From the NCBI GenBank assembly GCA_951813015.1, contig CATOTG010000006.1, positions 434,001 to 498,000 of the forward strand: a stretch of DNA of 64,000 nucleotides. The letters are read 5' to 3'. Below, piece after piece: positions 34,053 to 46,780 of the stretch (position 1 is its first letter; the number at the start of each line of letters is the position of its first letter). Origin of the DNA: an uncultured Thermoanaerobaculia bacterium. GTDB lineage: Bacteria; Acidobacteriota; Thermoanaerobaculia; Multivoradales; Multivoraceae. The position numbers and the translations under genes were made by a program. A model generated the notes under the pieces. The model searched no databases and had not been told where the DNA came from. It was given only the letters and a program-made list of their open reading frames with translations.

Positions 34053-35053
34053 GCCGTTGGGCGAGAGCTTTCGCGCCCGGGTCGGTTTCGAACATGGCCT
34101 GCGGGTTTGACATCCTGGGGTTCGCCCTGCAGTCGGACGGCGACAACAGCGCGACTTCCGGCCCCGGCGACGTGGTCACGGCGAGGGAACCCGGTTCCGG
34201 CGCCCAAGCTCGCGGTCCGGTCAGGATCACGGCCATCGCGGGCGACGAGGGGCGGCTGCCGCTGAGGCCGCAACGCAACACCGCCGCGGTCGCCGCCACG
34301 GCGTTGATCGAGGCCGAGGCGCCCGACGCCAGCGTCGACCTGGAGATCGAGAAACGCATGCCGCTCGAGAGCGGCCTCGGCTCGAGCGCCGCCAGCGCGG
34401 TGGCGGCGGTCGTCGCCGTCGACGCCCTGCTGGGCCTCGACCTGCCGCATGCCGCTCTGCTCCGGTACGCGCTGGCCGGGGAGGTCCTGGCCAGCGGCGG
34501 CGCCCACGCCGACAACCTGGCCCCGTCCCTGCTCGGTGGCCTGGTCCTGGTCCGTTCTCTGGACCCGGCGCCGGACGTCGTGGCGCTGCCAGTGCCCGAA
34601 CGTCTGACCTGCGCGCTCGCCCGGCCCCACACCCAGGTCAACACGCGTGAATCGCGCGCCCGCCTCGACCGCCATCTGCCGCTAGGGCGCGCCGTGACCC
34701 AGTGGGGCAATGCCGCGGCTCTCGTCGCGTCGCTTTACCGCAACGACCTGGAACTGCTTTCCCGATCCCTCGTCGACGTGGTCGCCGAGCCGGTCCGGGG
34801 GCCGAACGTGCCTGGCTTCCACGAGGCCAAGAAGGCCGCCATCCATGCCGGCGCCCTCGGTTGCAGCCTGTCCGGCAGCGGCCCGGCCCTGTTCGCCCTC
34901 TGCGACGGGCTGGACCGCGGCCGGGAGGTCGCGACGGCGATGGCGACGGCTTTCGAGGACGCGGCGGGTGTCGACTGCGACCGGCTCGTGTCGCCGCTTC
35001 CCTCCCCGGGAGCGCGGGTGATCGACAGCGGCGACGAAACCCGGGGAGATTGA
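34049..35053 (+). CDS. thrB: Homoserine kinase (GHMP family)
   Basis: A 334-residue enzyme that phosphorylates homoserine. The N-terminus MSRWARAFAPGSVSNMACGFDILGFAL carries the substrate-binding SN.GxGFD-like segment. The GHMP ATP loop is MPLESGLGSSAASAVAA, and motif 3 is GCSLSGSGPALFAL. A frame extends upstream to 34001, but the ATG at 34049 gives the family N-terminus and overlaps the preceding mini-ORF stop. The thrC GTG follows two bases after the TGA. It is part of the asd-thrB-thrC pathway block. Confidence 0.95.
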   Translation: MSRWARAFAPGSVSNMACGFDILGFALQSDGDNSATSGPGDVVTAREPGSGAQARGPVRITAIAGDEGRLPLRPQRNTAAVAATALIEAEAPDASVDLEIEKRMPLESGLGSSAASAVAAVVAVDALLGLDLPHAALLRYALAGEVLASGGAHADNLAPSLLGGLVLVRSLDPAPDVVALPVPERLTCALARPHTQVNTRESRARLDRHLPLGRAVTQWGNAAALVASLYRNDLELLSRSLVDVVAEPVRGPNVPGFHEAKKAAIHAGALGCSLSGSGPALFALCDGLDRGREVATAMATAFEDAAGVDCDRLVSPLPSPGARVIDSGDETRGD

Positions 35054-35055
35054 CT

Positions 35056-36372
35056 GTGCGCTTTGTGAGCACCGGCGGACAGGCGCCGGCGGCCTCGCTG
35101 GGTCAGGCGCTGCTCGAGGGACCGGCGCCCGACGGCGGCCTCTACGTTCCCGAGCGCCTGGAGGCGCTGACGGCCGAACAGTTGGCCCTGCTGAGACTCA
35201 TGCCCCTGACCGGCATCTCGAGCATCCTCGGCAGTCACCTGTTCGGGGCGGACGTACCGGAGGACGAACTCGCCGCGCTGCTCGAAGACGCCCTCGACTT
35301 TCCCATCCCCCTGCGTCAGCTCGAGCCGGGCATCTTCTGCCTGGAGCTGTTCCACGGACCGACGCTCGCCTTCAAGGACATCGCGGCGCGGGTCATGGCC
35401 CGCCTCATGTCGCGCTTCGTCGACACCAACGGTCCGGAGACGACCGTGGTCGTGGCGACCAGCGGCGACACCGGCAGCGCGGTGGCCCATGCGTTCAGCG
35501 GCGTTCCCGGCTTCCGGGTCTGCGTGCTCTACCCGCGCGGGCTGGTGACAGAGGCCCAGCGTCGCCTGTTCACGACCCTCGGCGGCAACGTGACCGCGGT
35601 CGCCGTCGCGGGCGCCTTCGACGACTGCCAGAGCCTGGCCCGGGCCGCGTTCGCCGACGGCGAACTCCGCCAGCGGCGGCCTCTCGCTTCCGCCAACTCG
35701 ATCAACGTCGGTCGGCTGCTGCCCCAAGTCTTCTACTACTTCCACGCTTGGGCGCAGTTGCCCTCGGCACTCGCCGACGCCGACAGCCCGCTCGTTTTCT
35801 CGACCCCGAGCGGCAACTTCGGCAACCTGACCGCCGGCCTCGTCGCGAAGCGGATCGGTCTGCCCGTGTCCCGCTTCGTCGCGGCCACCAACGTGAACGA
35901 CGCCGTGCCCGCGTACCTCAAGAGCGGCCGCTACGCGCCCCGCGCCGCGGCCGCCACGATCTCCAACGCGATGGATGTGGGCGATCCGAGCAACTTCGCC
36001 CGCATCCGGCATCTGTACTCGAACGGAGACGATCCCCTCGAGGCCCTCCGCCGCGACCTGGCGGGCCGCTCCTTCGACGACCCGACTACCCGGCTCGCGC
36101 TGCGCGACGTGCATGAGAGCCACGGCTATCTCCTGGACCCCCACACGGCGGTCGGCTACCTCGGCCTGAAGGAGGAACTCGAGGCAAGGGGCGGCGGCGC
36201 CGGCGTCGTGCTGGCGACGGCACACCCGGCGAAGTTCGCCGACGTGATCCGCGAAGCCGTCGGCATCGAGCCGCCCCTGCCGCCCGCGCTCGCGCGATGC
36301 GCCGACCTGCCCGAGCGGATCGTCGAGATTCCGGCGGAGGCGCCGGCACTGCGAGAGGTTCTGCTCTCGTAG
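35056..36372 (+). CDS. thrC: Threonine synthase
   Basis: A 438-residue PLP enzyme converting O-phosphohomoserine to threonine. The GTG start at 35056 gives (M)RFVSTGGQAPAASLGQALLEG and then GPAPDGGLYVPE, the standard N-terminus. The PLP lysine lies in GPTLAFKDIAARVMARL. The phosphate-binding loop is VVVATSGDTGSAVAHAFSG, and SANSINVGRLLPQVFYYFHAW is typical of the E. coli/yeast-type long form. It ends the thr block. The following 218 bp to the convergent nucleotidyltransferase contain no evident gene. Confidence 0.96.
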   Translation: MRFVSTGGQAPAASLGQALLEGPAPDGGLYVPERLEALTAEQLALLRLMPLTGISSILGSHLFGADVPEDELAALLEDALDFPIPLRQLEPGIFCLELFHGPTLAFKDIAARVMARLMSRFVDTNGPETTVVVATSGDTGSAVAHAFSGVPGFRVCVLYPRGLVTEAQRRLFTTLGGNVTAVAVAGAFDDCQSLARAAFADGELRQRRPLASANSINVGRLLPQVFYYFHAWAQLPSALADADSPLVFSTPSGNFGNLTAGLVAKRIGLPVSRFVAATNVNDAVPAYLKSGRYAPRAAAATISNAMDVGDPSNFARIRHLYSNGDDPLEALRRDLAGRSFDDPTTRLALRDVHESHGYLLDPHTAVGYLGLKEELEARGGGAGVVLATAHPAKFADVIREAVGIEPPLPPALARCADLPERIVEIPAEAPALREVLLS

Positions 36373-36590
36373 CCTGAGCCGGGACCGAGCGCCGCAAAGG
36401 ACCGGGACCTTGGAAAACCGGCAGACCGGTTGCCCACAGCTACCGCAGCTTCGACCACTGCTCGCCTCTCGGACGGCCTCGGACAGGGACCGGAATCCAC
36501 CCGGCAAAGGACCAGGTGCGCCTAGCCCTCTGGCCGGCATCCGGCGCGTCAGCGACGGTCTCCGGTCCGCAGCTTCAGGGCCAGGCTAGG

Positions 36591-37652
36591 CTAGGCCGGA
36601 TCCAGGGCCGTGCAGACGAGCCTCTCCCCCTCTTCGCAGCGACTGCCGGGCCCGATGCCCCGGTCCGCCGGCGTGACGAGCTTGCCGTCGAGGTCAATCC
36701 CGGGTGGCACCCGGACCCCAGGCGCCACAACCGTGTCGCGGATCGTGGTCCCGGCGCCGACGCGAACCCCCGGCATCAGGAGACTCCGCTCCACCCGCGC
36801 TCCGGCGCCCAGGCGGCAACCGCTCTCGATCACGCTGCGCTCGATGGCCGCGCTCGTGTCCGCCTTCACGCCGGGCGCCACGAAACGCCGGCGACGCTTG
36901 CGCCCGCCGGCGGTCCGCCCCCAGTCGAGAGCTCCGTTCAGATAGCGGCGTGGCGTGCCGAGGTCGTGCCAGCGGCGACGGCAGCCGAAGCCAACGATCC
37001 GGGCATCCGACTCCAGAAGCGGCTGGTAGAGACCCTCCACGATGTCGTTGGAGGTCAAGGGCGACGGAATCGCCTCGAGGGCCCTGCGCGACAGGACGTG
37101 GAGACCCTGGAAGGTCCGCCTGCGGCCGCGCACCGAGCCGACCAGCAGGTCGCGAAGCCCGGTGACGAGCCCTCGCTGATCGACTTCCACGCCGCCGCCC
37201 AGGCGCTGGTCCGGCGCTTCGCGGCCCAGTTGAAGGGTGACGTCGGCGCCGCTGCGGCGGTGGCGGGCCAGCGCGTCACGGATCGGCCAGCGGCAGAGCG
37301 AGTCGCCGTTCACCAGGACGATGTCGTCGCCATCGGCCAGGAAGTCGCGCAGATTGACGACCGCGCCCAGGGTTCCCAGCAACTCCGGCTCGACGGCGAA
37401 GCTCAGCTCGATTCCCCGTTTTGCCGCTTCCGACTCCAGTCCATCCCGGACGGAGCCCGCCAGGTGGTGCAGGTTGACTGCCGTCTCGCAGCCGGCGCGG
37501 TGGAGGATGTCGATCGTACGCATCGCGACCGGGCAGCCGGCCACGGGCAGCAGTGGCTTCGCCACCTGCAGCGTCAGCGGCCGCAGCCGTTCGCCGCGCC
37601 CGGCGCAGAGCACGAGCGCCCGAACCCGCGAACCCGTCCGGGCGCTGCTCAC
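36591..37652 (-). CDS. Sugar-phosphate nucleotidyltransferase with left-handed beta-helix tail
   Basis: A 353-residue NDP-sugar pyrophosphorylase. The nucleotide-binding signature is VLCAGRGERLRPLTLQVAKPLLPVAG, the metal aspartate lies in IVLVNGDSLC, and GTLGAVVNLRDFL follows. The C-terminal third contains hexapeptide-like turns (VIESGCRLGAGARVERSLLMPGVRVGAGTTIRDTVVAPG). The family includes mannose-1-phosphate guanylyltransferases and MurNAc-1-P uridylyltransferase (MurU). The sugar and nucleotide cannot be assigned from the sequence. Its start overlaps the CYTH gene stop by four bases, indicating one transcript with the genes upstream. Confidence 0.88.
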   Translation of the reverse strand: MSSARTGSRVRALVLCAGRGERLRPLTLQVAKPLLPVAGCPVAMRTIDILHRAGCETAVNLHHLAGSVRDGLESEAAKRGIELSFAVEPELLGTLGAVVNLRDFLADGDDIVLVNGDSLCRWPIRDALARHRRSGADVTLQLGREAPDQRLGGGVEVDQRGLVTGLRDLLVGSVRGRRRTFQGLHVLSRRALEAIPSPLTSNDIVEGLYQPLLESDARIVGFGCRRRWHDLGTPRRYLNGALDWGRTAGGRKRRRRFVAPGVKADTSAAIERSVIESGCRLGAGARVERSLLMPGVRVGAGTTIRDTVVAPGVRVPPGIDLDGKLVTPADRGIGPGSRCEEGERLVCTALDPA

Positions 37653-38233
37653 TGCCTCTCCGGAGGAAAAACCATGTCCCTCGGCAGATCCGGCCGATCC
37701 CTGCGGTAGGCGCGATAGAGAGCGAGGTAGTCCTCCGGCGCCGAACGTTCGGCCTGCAGGCCGCAGAGTCGGCAGACCTCCTCGATCCGCCCTCGCGGCA
37801 GATCGTCGGCCAGCTCCTCCACTTCCACGAAGTCTCCCATGGGCGTTCGGTCAAGCGCGATCTCGCAGTCGAGCAACCGCCACGTCTCGCGGACCTTCTC
37901 GTACCGCGCAGCGACCCGGAACCCCAGCGATTCCAGCAGCAGCCGCGCGGCGTCCGGGTCGTCCACCGCGAACTCGTGTTCCAGCCGCTCCTTCACGCCG
38001 TCGACCATGCGCGGCGCCGACTTGAAGGTCAGCCGGCTTCCGCCGCCGTCGGAGCGCAGGCGGAGCAGTTCGCGACGAGAGCGGAGACGCCGATCAACCG
38101 GCGCGTCGACCAGGTCGAACACCAGGTTCGATTCCAGGCCGGCGGGCCGCTGCAGATCCGCTCCGGCAACCTGCAACCGTTCCCTGACAGCGTCCAGGTC
38201 GGCGACCGGGATCTTGATTTCGCGCTCGTTCAA
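37649..38233 (-). CDS. CYTH-domain protein (class IV adenylate cyclase/triphosphatase-like)
   Basis: A protein of about 194 residues. The CYTH signature EREIKIPV is at the N-terminus. Alternating charged strands follow (RSRRELLRLRSDGG, RLTFKSAP, VKERLEHEF, CEIALDRTPMGDFVEVEE), forming the triphosphate tunnel. Family members hydrolyse inorganic triphosphate or thiamine triphosphate or, in CyaB, make cAMP; which applies is unknown. The TTG at 38231-38233 is preferred as start because it overlaps the upstream stop (TTGA) and gives a normal N-terminus. An ATG at 38263 would add ten residues. Confidence 0.85.
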   Translation of the reverse strand: MNEREIKIPVADLDAVRERLQVAGADLQRPAGLESNLVFDLVDAPVDRRLRSRRELLRLRSDGGGSRLTFKSAPRMVDGVKERLEHEFAVDDPDAARLLLESLGFRVAARYEKVRETWRLLDCEIALDRTPMGDFVEVEELADDLPRGRIEEVCRLCGLQAERSAPEDYLALYRAYRRDRPDLPRDMVFPPERQ

Positions 38234-39645
38234 GCGCCAGGGCGGACCGCCTCCGCCGCGCAACCTCCGAGGCGGTCGAGGACCCGAACCACAGTGCGAA
38301 TGCCCTGGTAGAAGTTCGCCAGGTCCATCTTCTCGTTCGGCGCGTGCAGCCGGTCGTCCGACAGCCCGAATCCGACCAGCAGCACCGGCGCGTCAAGCAC
38401 CTCCGACAGGGTCGAGACGACGGGAATCGACCCGCCCTCACGGACGCGCACGGGCGCCCGGCCCCACGCCTCCCGGATGCCCTCGAGCGCCGCGTCGACC
38501 AGCGGCCCCTGGAGATCGACGAGGACCGGCGGCGCCCCGTTCAGGTTGTCCACCTCGACGTCGATGCCGGGAGGCGCCATGGAATGAATGTACTCCGCGA
38601 ACGCGCGGAAGAGACGTTCCGGTTCCTGGTCGGGAACGAGGCGCATGGACACCTTGGCGCCGGCCTGGTTGGCGATCACCGTCTTTGCGCCCGGCCCCTG
38701 GTAGCCGCCCCACATCCCGTTCACATCGCAGGTCGGCCGAGCCCAGACTCTCTCCAGAGTCGTGTAGCCCGCCTCGCCCCAGAGGGCTTTCGCGCCGATC
38801 TCTTCACCGTACTTCGTCTCGTCGAAGGGCAGCGCGGCGAACGCGGCACGTTCTCCGGCGCCCAGTGGCTGCACGTCGTCGTAGAAGCCGGGGATCAGGA
38901 TCCTCCCGTCCTCCGGGTCGCGCAGCGCCGCCAGCATCGTCCCCAAGGCGTTCAGCGGGTTAGCCACCGCGCCGCCGAAGGTGCCGGAGTGGAGGTCCCG
39001 CGCCGCCCCGCGAACCCGGACCTCGGTGTAGAGCAGCCCCTTCAGGCCATAAAGAACGGAGGGCTGGCCCGGTCCGTACATCGAGGTGTCCGAGACCAGC
39101 GCCAGGTCGCAGGCGAGCCGTTCGGCGGCCGGGCTCCGCACGTACGCCTCGATCGCCTCTCCGCCGCATTCCTCCTCGCCCTCGATGAGGAACTTCACGT
39201 TGACTGGCAGACTGCCGGTCTCCGCCATCAGCGCCTCGACCGCCTTGATGTGGGTGAAGGACTGGCCCTTGTCGTCCGTGGCGCCGCGGGCCACGATCCG
39301 GTCGCCGCGCTCGCCGGTTTCGATCGTCGGCTCGAACGGGTCGTTCCGCCACTCGTCCAGGGGGTCTACCGGCTGCACGTCGTAGTGGCCGTAAAAGAGG
39401 ACAGTCGGGCGCCCGGGCGCCCCGAGCCACTCGCCGTAGACCAGCGGATGGCCCGCCGTTTCGATGATCTCGGCTTCGAGCCCGGAGGTCGCGAGACGCT
39501 CCCGGACGAATCCGGCGCAGCGTTGCATCTCTCCCGTGCAGGCCGGATCCGTCGAGACGGAGGGAATCCGGAGGTACTCCTTCAACTGCTCCAGGCTGGC
39601 GCCGGTCTCCCGGTCCACGCGCTCCAGAACGGACTCGATACTCAT
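38230..39645 (-). CDS. M20-family metallopeptidase (dipeptidase)
   Basis: A 471-residue zinc peptidase. Metal-binding motifs are LFYGHYDVQPVDP (His/Asp), ARGATDDKGQ (bridging Asp), and EGEEECGGEAIEAY (catalytic Glu followed by metal Glu). A dimerisation domain with DLHSGTFGGAVANPLNAL lies in the middle, and the last metal histidine is in DRLHAPNEKMDL. This matches the CNDP/PepV-like dipeptidase branch of M20. No signal peptide is visible, so it is probably cytosolic peptide turnover. It lies 22 bases after the transaldolase stop and overlaps the CYTH gene. Confidence 0.92.
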   Translation of the reverse strand: MSIESVLERVDRETGASLEQLKEYLRIPSVSTDPACTGEMQRCAGFVRERLATSGLEAEIIETAGHPLVYGEWLGAPGRPTVLFYGHYDVQPVDPLDEWRNDPFEPTIETGERGDRIVARGATDDKGQSFTHIKAVEALMAETGSLPVNVKFLIEGEEECGGEAIEAYVRSPAAERLACDLALVSDTSMYGPGQPSVLYGLKGLLYTEVRVRGAARDLHSGTFGGAVANPLNALGTMLAALRDPEDGRILIPGFYDDVQPLGAGERAAFAALPFDETKYGEEIGAKALWGEAGYTTLERVWARPTCDVNGMWGGYQGPGAKTVIANQAGAKVSMRLVPDQEPERLFRAFAEYIHSMAPPGIDVEVDNLNGAPPVLVDLQGPLVDAALEGIREAWGRAPVRVREGGSIPVVSTLSEVLDAPVLLVGFGLSDDRLHAPNEKMDLANFYQGIRTVVRVLDRLGGCAAEAVRPGA

Positions 39646-39666
39646 CTCGACCAGGCTCGGCGGCGG

Positions 39667-40323
39667 TCAGTCATCGAAGCTGCGCCCGGTCTTCTCCCAG
39701 TCGGCGAGGAACTGGTTCAGGCCGATGTCCGTCAACGGGTGGCGGTAGAGCTGGCTGAGGGTCACAAACGGCAGGGTGATCACATCGGCGCCCAGCTCCG
39801 CCGACAACACGACGTGGACGGGGTGGCGGGCGGAAGCGACCAGGACCTCGGTCTCGAAGTCGTACCGGGAGTAGATCACGATCACCTGCCGGATCAGGTC
39901 CATGCCGTCCTGGGCGATGTCGTCGAGCCGTCCGACGAAGGGGGAGATGTAGGCGGCCCCCGCCTTCGCCGCCAGCAGAGCCTGCGACGGCGAAAAGCAG
40001 AGCGTCACGTTGCAGCGGATGTTCTCCGCGGCAAGGCGCTGGACCGCCGTGAGTCCGGGTGGACCGAGCGGCACCTTGACGACCACGTTCTGGGCGAGAC
40101 CGGCGAGCCGGCGCCCCTGGTCGAGCATGCCTTCGAGATCGGTGGCGAGAACTTCGCCGCTCACCGGGCCGGGCGTCAGTTCGGCGATCTCCCGGACCGT
40201 CGGCAGGTACGGCTTGCCCTGCTTCGCGATCAGACTCGGGTTCGTCGTCACGCCGTCGACCATGCCCCACTCCAGGCCGGTCTCGATCTCCTTGATGTCG
40301 GCAGTGTCGAGAAAGAACTTCAT
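39667..40323 (-). CDS. tal: Transaldolase (TalC/fructose-6-phosphate aldolase-like)
   Basis: A 218-residue small transaldolase that transfers dihydroxyacetone units in the pentose-phosphate pathway. It begins [16 protein letters not shown], with [13 protein letters not shown] and the Schiff-base lysine in [27 protein letters not shown] is the other family hallmark. The start at 40323 is preceded by GGAGAG; the upstream in-frame extension is basic low-complexity and not homologous. Assignment as transaldolase versus fructose-6-phosphate aldolase depends on subtle residues and remains open. It is downstream of gyrA on the same strand. Confidence 0.92.
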   Translation of the reverse strand: MKFFLDTADIKEIETGLEWGMVDGVTTNPSLIAKQGKPYLPTVREIAELTPGPVSGEVLATDLEGMLDQGRRLAGLAQNVVVKVPLGPPGLTAVQRLAAENIRCNVTLCFSPSQALLAAKAGAAYISPFVGRLDDIAQDGMDLIRQVIVIYSRYDFETEVLVASARHPVHVVLSAELGADVITLPFVTLSQLYRHPLTDIGLNQFLADWEKTGRSFDD

Positions 40324-40396
40324 CCGTGAATCTCTCCTGAAGCGGCTTGCGAAAAAAGGCTCCGTTCCCGTGCGTCGGCGCGGACGCCGCGACTCT

Positions 40397-42985
40397 CTAG
40401 TTGATCGGCTCCGTCTCTGCGGCTTCTGCTTCCGGCGCTTCTTCGGCGCCGGAGACGGCGCCTTCTTCCTCCTCCTCACCCCGATCCGGGATCCGGGCCA
40501 TCGCGACGATGCGGTCGCCGTCGTCCAGGTCCATCACCTTGACCCCTTGGGTGGCGCGGCCGATCAGGGACACGCTGCCCGCGGTGATGCGGATGATCTT
40601 CCCCTCGTGGGTGATCAGCATCAGACCCGTGTCGTTCGCCACCTCGCGGACACCGACCACCGTCCCGGTCCTGTCCGAGACCTTGAGGTTGATGATCCCG
40701 AGCCCGCCCCTCGACTGGCGGCGGTACTCGTCGAGCGCCGTCCGCTTGCCGAAGCCGTTCTCGCTGACGGTAAGCAGCGTCGTTTCCGCAGGGAGTGTCG
40801 CACCGTCCTCCCCCGGCGGCAGCAGGCACTCCATCGAGACGACCCGATCTCCGCGGCGCAGGCTGATCCCGCGCACGCCGCGTGTCGCGCGACTCAGGGA
40901 GCGCAGGTCGTTCTCGGGGAACCGGACCGAATAGCCCATCCGTGTCGCCAGCACGAGGTCGCTGCCGCCATCGGTCAACTTCACCGTCAGCAACCGGTCG
41001 CCCTCGTCGATCCGGACCGCAATGATGCCGCTGGCCCGGGGGCGCGAGTATTGCGACAGCGCCGTCTTCTTCACCACGCCGGTCTCGGTGGCGAAGGTCA
41101 GGAACCGGTCCTCCGGGAACTCCCGGACCGCGACGGTAGCGGCGACTCCCTCGCCGCTGTCGAGCTGCAGCAGGTTGACGATCGCCTTGCCCCGCGCCGC
41201 CGGGCCCATCTGGGGGATCTGGTGCACCTTGAGCCAGTAGCAGTGACCCCGGTCGGTGAACACGAGGATGTAGCTGTGGGCGGACGCGACGTAGAGCTGC
41301 TCCACGAAGTCGCCGTCCCGGGTCGCCATGCCGGTTCGACCCTTGCCGCCCCGATGCTGGTCCCGGTACAGGCTGAGCGACGACCGCTTGACGTAGCCCG
41401 ACCGCGTCACCGTGATGACCATGTCCTCGTCGGCGATCATGTCCTCGATCGTGATGTCCGAGGAGTGGGCCATGATCTCGGTGCGGCGCGCATCGCTGTA
41501 GCGCTTCTCGATCGCCTCGAGTTCGCCCCGGATCTCGGCCAGCAGCAGCTCGTCGGATCCCAGAATGGCGCGCAGCCGACCGATCTCGGCGATCAGTTCC
41601 GCGTATTCCTGCTGGATCTTCCCTCGCTCCAGTCCGGTCAACCGCTGCAGCCGCATGTCGAGGATCGCCTGCGCCTGGGGCTCCGTCAGGGCGAAACCCT
41701 CGATCAGCCGCACCCGGGCCTCCGGCGGGGTCTGGCTGGCGCGGATCGTGGCGATCACCTGGTCGAGATGATCGAGAGCGATCAGCAGGCCCTCGAGCAC
41801 ATGGGCTCGCTTCTCCGCCCGCGCCAACTCGTAGCGGCAGCGCCGGATGACGACCGTACGGCGGTGGTCCAGGAAGTGGCGCAGCACGTCGTGCAGCGTC
41901 AGCACCTGAGGCTGGTTGTCGACGATCGCCAGCATGTTCATGCCGTAGCTGACCTGGAGCTTGGTCATCTTGTAGAGCGTGTTCAGGATGACCTCGGCCA
42001 CCTCGCCCCGCTTGAGGTCGATCACGATGCGGATGCCGTCGCGATCCGACTCGTCGCGCAGATCGCGGATGCCCTCGAGCTTCTTCTCGCGCACGAGTTC
42101 GGCGATCCGTTCGATCAGCCGGGCCTTGTTCACCTGGTAGGGAATCTCGGAGACGATGATCGACTGGAGATCCGAACCCCTGTCCACGATGTCGGCGCGG
42201 GCGCGCACCTGAATCGAACCGCGGCCGGTCTCGTAGGCGCTGCGAATGCCGGCCCGGCCGTGGATGAACCCTCCGGTAGGGAAGTCCGGCCCGGGAACGA
42301 GTTCCATCAGCTCGTCCAGCGAAGCTTGCGGGCGGTCAATCAGCAGCTTGACCGCCGCGATCGATTCGCCGAGGTTGTGGGGCGGGATGTTCGTCGCCAT
42401 GCCGACCGCGATGCCGGCTGAACCGTTGACCAGCAGGTTGGGTATTCGGGCCGGGAGGGGAGACGGTTCCTGTTCCGAACCGTCGTAGTTCGGTATCCAG
42501 TCGACCGTGTCCTTGTCGATGTCCTCGCGCAGCATCTCCTCGGCAATCCGCGTGAGGCGCACCTCGGTGTAGCGCATCGCGGCCGGGTTGTCGCCATCGA
42601 TCGACCCGAAGTTGCCCTGGCCGTCGACCAGGGGGTAGCGCATGGAAAAGTCCTGCGCCAGACGCACCACCGTGTCGTAGATGGGGCCGTCGCCGTGAGG
42701 GTGGTACTTGCCCATCACGTCGCCGACGATGCGCGCCGACTTCTTGTATGCGCGCCCGGCCGTGTTGCCGGCCTCCCACATGCCGTAGAGCACCCGTCGA
42801 TGAACCGGCTTCAGACCGTCCCGCACGTCCGGCAGAGCGCGGCCGATGATCACGCTCATCGCGTAATCGAGGTAGCTCCTGCGCATCTCCCGTTCGAGCT
42901 GAACGGGCTCGGTCTGGCGGCCGGCTTCCGACCCGTCCGGAGGCACGTCCGGAGGCAACGCGTTGGGGGGTTCGCCCTTGGTCAC
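40397..42985 (-). CDS. gyrA: DNA gyrase subunit A
   Basis: An 862-residue subunit that breaks and rejoins DNA. The catalytic tyrosine is Y139 in [10 protein letters not shown]. The quinolone region reads [20 protein letters not shown], with glycine (G100) at the position of E. coli Ser83 and aspartate conserved at the Asp87 equivalent. The coiled-coil and C-gate are followed by the C-terminal six-bladed pinwheel. The GyrA box is QHRGGKG (canonical QRRGGKG), supporting gyrase rather than topoisomerase IV. The C-terminal tail is highly acidic ([18 protein letters not shown]). It starts 10 bp after gyrB. Confidence 0.97.
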   Translation of the reverse strand: MTKGEPPNALPPDVPPDGSEAGRQTEPVQLEREMRRSYLDYAMSVIIGRALPDVRDGLKPVHRRVLYGMWEAGNTAGRAYKKSARIVGDVMGKYHPHGDGPIYDTVVRLAQDFSMRYPLVDGQGNFGSIDGDNPAAMRYTEVRLTRIAEEMLREDIDKDTVDWIPNYDGSEQEPSPLPARIPNLLVNGSAGIAVGMATNIPPHNLGESIAAVKLLIDRPQASLDELMELVPGPDFPTGGFIHGRAGIRSAYETGRGSIQVRARADIVDRGSDLQSIIVSEIPYQVNKARLIERIAELVREKKLEGIRDLRDESDRDGIRIVIDLKRGEVAEVILNTLYKMTKLQVSYGMNMLAIVDNQPQVLTLHDVLRHFLDHRRTVVIRRCRYELARAEKRAHVLEGLLIALDHLDQVIATIRASQTPPEARVRLIEGFALTEPQAQAILDMRLQRLTGLERGKIQQEYAELIAEIGRLRAILGSDELLLAEIRGELEAIEKRYSDARRTEIMAHSSDITIEDMIADEDMVITVTRSGYVKRSSLSLYRDQHRGGKGRTGMATRDGDFVEQLYVASAHSYILVFTDRGHCYWLKVHQIPQMGPAARGKAIVNLLQLDSGEGVAATVAVREFPEDRFLTFATETGVVKKTALSQYSRPRASGIIAVRIDEGDRLLTVKLTDGGSDLVLATRMGYSVRFPENDLRSLSRATRGVRGISLRRGDRVVSMECLLPPGEDGATLPAETTLLTVSENGFGKRTALDEYRRQSRGGLGIINLKVSDRTGTVVGVREVANDTGLMLITHEGKIIRITAGSVSLIGRATQGVKVMDLDDGDRIVAMARIPDRGEEEEEGAVSGAEEAPEAEAAETEPIN

Positions 42986-42995
42986 GATTTGCCGA

Positions 42996-45530
<2,535 letters not shown>

Positions 45531-45667
45531 TCATCGCGGACGCTAACTAACTGAAAACAAAGGGTTTACAGCCGCACCCAAAGAGCGCTCCAAGATGGCT
45601 GAAGCAGAAGAACCGGCGGAGTTCGGCGCTGCGCGCCAAATACCGGCCAGACGGCCGGCGCACCCGG

Positions 45668-46780
45668 CTAGATTCGCATCGGCATGATCACGCACAGATA
45701 GCGCGAATCGGCGCCGCCAACAGGGTGTCCGAGGCACTGGCTGTTCTCGTCCTTCAGCGCAAACTCGACCCGGTCGGTATCGACGGCGCCCAGGAAGTCC
45801 CGCACGTACGCGGGGTTCATGCCGATCTCCATGTTCTCCGCCTCGTAGTCGCATTCGAGGCTCTCTTCGGCCTCCCCCAGGTCCGGGTTCGACGACGACA
45901 CGAGCAGCGACTGCGGGTTGAACCTGAACCTCACCATCGGCGCCCGATCGCCGGTCAGCAGGGCAACCCGATGCACCACCTCGGCGAGCTCCTGGCGGGC
46001 AAAGGACGCCTTCCGGTCGTTGTCCTGCGAGATGACCTTCTCGTAGTCGGGAAACGTGCCGTCCAGGATCCGACAGGTCAACTCGCGACGCCCGATCACG
46101 AAGGCGAGATGGTGCTCGCCGCGGCGAAACGTGACGTTCTCGTCACTGTCGAACCGCAACAGTTCGAGCAGCGCCTTGCGCGGCGCCAGCACGCCGTCGG
46201 CCTCGGTGACGCCGGACATCTCCACCTCGATCAGGGCCAGGCGGTGGCCGTCGGTCGCCACCAGTTCGACTGCGCCCTCCTTGAGCTTGAGCAGCGCACC
46301 GTTCAACTGGAACCGCGACTCTTCGGCGGACACGGCGAAGATCACCTTGCCGATCATGCGCTTGAAGTCGGCGAAGGGCGCCTCGAAAGAAGCCGAGGCG
46401 GAGTCAGGATCGACCGAGGTCAGAGTCGGAAAGTCCTCGGGCGAGAGACCGTTGACGCGGAACCGCGAGGAGCCGGCAACGATGTGGAGCGAGTTGGACT
46501 CGCCGGTCGACAACTCGACCGGACCATCTGCGAGGGCGCGGACGATCTCCAGCAGCTTGCGCGCCTGAACCGCCGTGGCGCCCGGCTCGCTCGCGCCCTC
46601 TTCGGCCGCGCAGAAAGAAGTGAGCGAGACATCGAGATCCGTCGCCGCCAGTTCCAGCCGGTTCTCCCGAACCCGCAACAGGAGGTGGGACAGCACCGGA
46701 ATCGTCGACTTGCTCTCCACGATGCCGCGCATCGCGACGAGTTCGGCCAGCAACTCTCCTCGTTCAACCCTGGTCTTCAT
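45668..46780 (-). CDS. dnaN: DNA polymerase III beta sliding clamp
   Basis: A 370-residue clamp with three repeated domains forming half of the ring around DNA. Recognisable segments are the N-terminal VAMRGIVESKSTIPVLSHLLL, the central LKLKEGAVELVATDGHRLAL and the C-terminal end NSQCLGHPVGGADSRYLCVIMPMRI. In the last segment PMR(I) is the conserved hydrophobic-pocket terminus. It lies between dnaA and gyrB, as in many bacterial origin regions. Confidence 0.97.
   Translation of the reverse strand: MKTRVERGELLAELVAMRGIVESKSTIPVLSHLLLRVRENRLELAATDLDVSLTSFCAAEEGASEPGATAVQARKLLEIVRALADGPVELSTGESNSLHIVAGSSRFRVNGLSPEDFPTLTSVDPDSASASFEAPFADFKRMIGKVIFAVSAEESRFQLNGALLKLKEGAVELVATDGHRLALIEVEMSGVTEADGVLAPRKALLELLRFDSDENVTFRRGEHHLAFVIGRRELTCRILDGTFPDYEKVISQDNDRKASFARQELAEVVHRVALLTGDRAPMVRFRFNPQSLLVSSSNPDLGEAEESLECDYEAENMEIGMNPAYVRDFLGAVDTDRVEFALKDENSQCLGHPVGGADSRYLCVIMPMRI

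Noticed and set aside
39667..40479. Longer transaldolase start at 40479
   Set aside because: The extra 52 residues are Arg/Lys-rich low complexity overlapping the gyrA 3' end; the ATG at 40323 has a good ribosome-binding site and the family N-terminus.
40010..42421. 803-codon open frame opposite gyrA
   Set aside because: Antisense to conserved gyrase sequence; composition of His/Asp/Val/Gln typical of a shadow frame.
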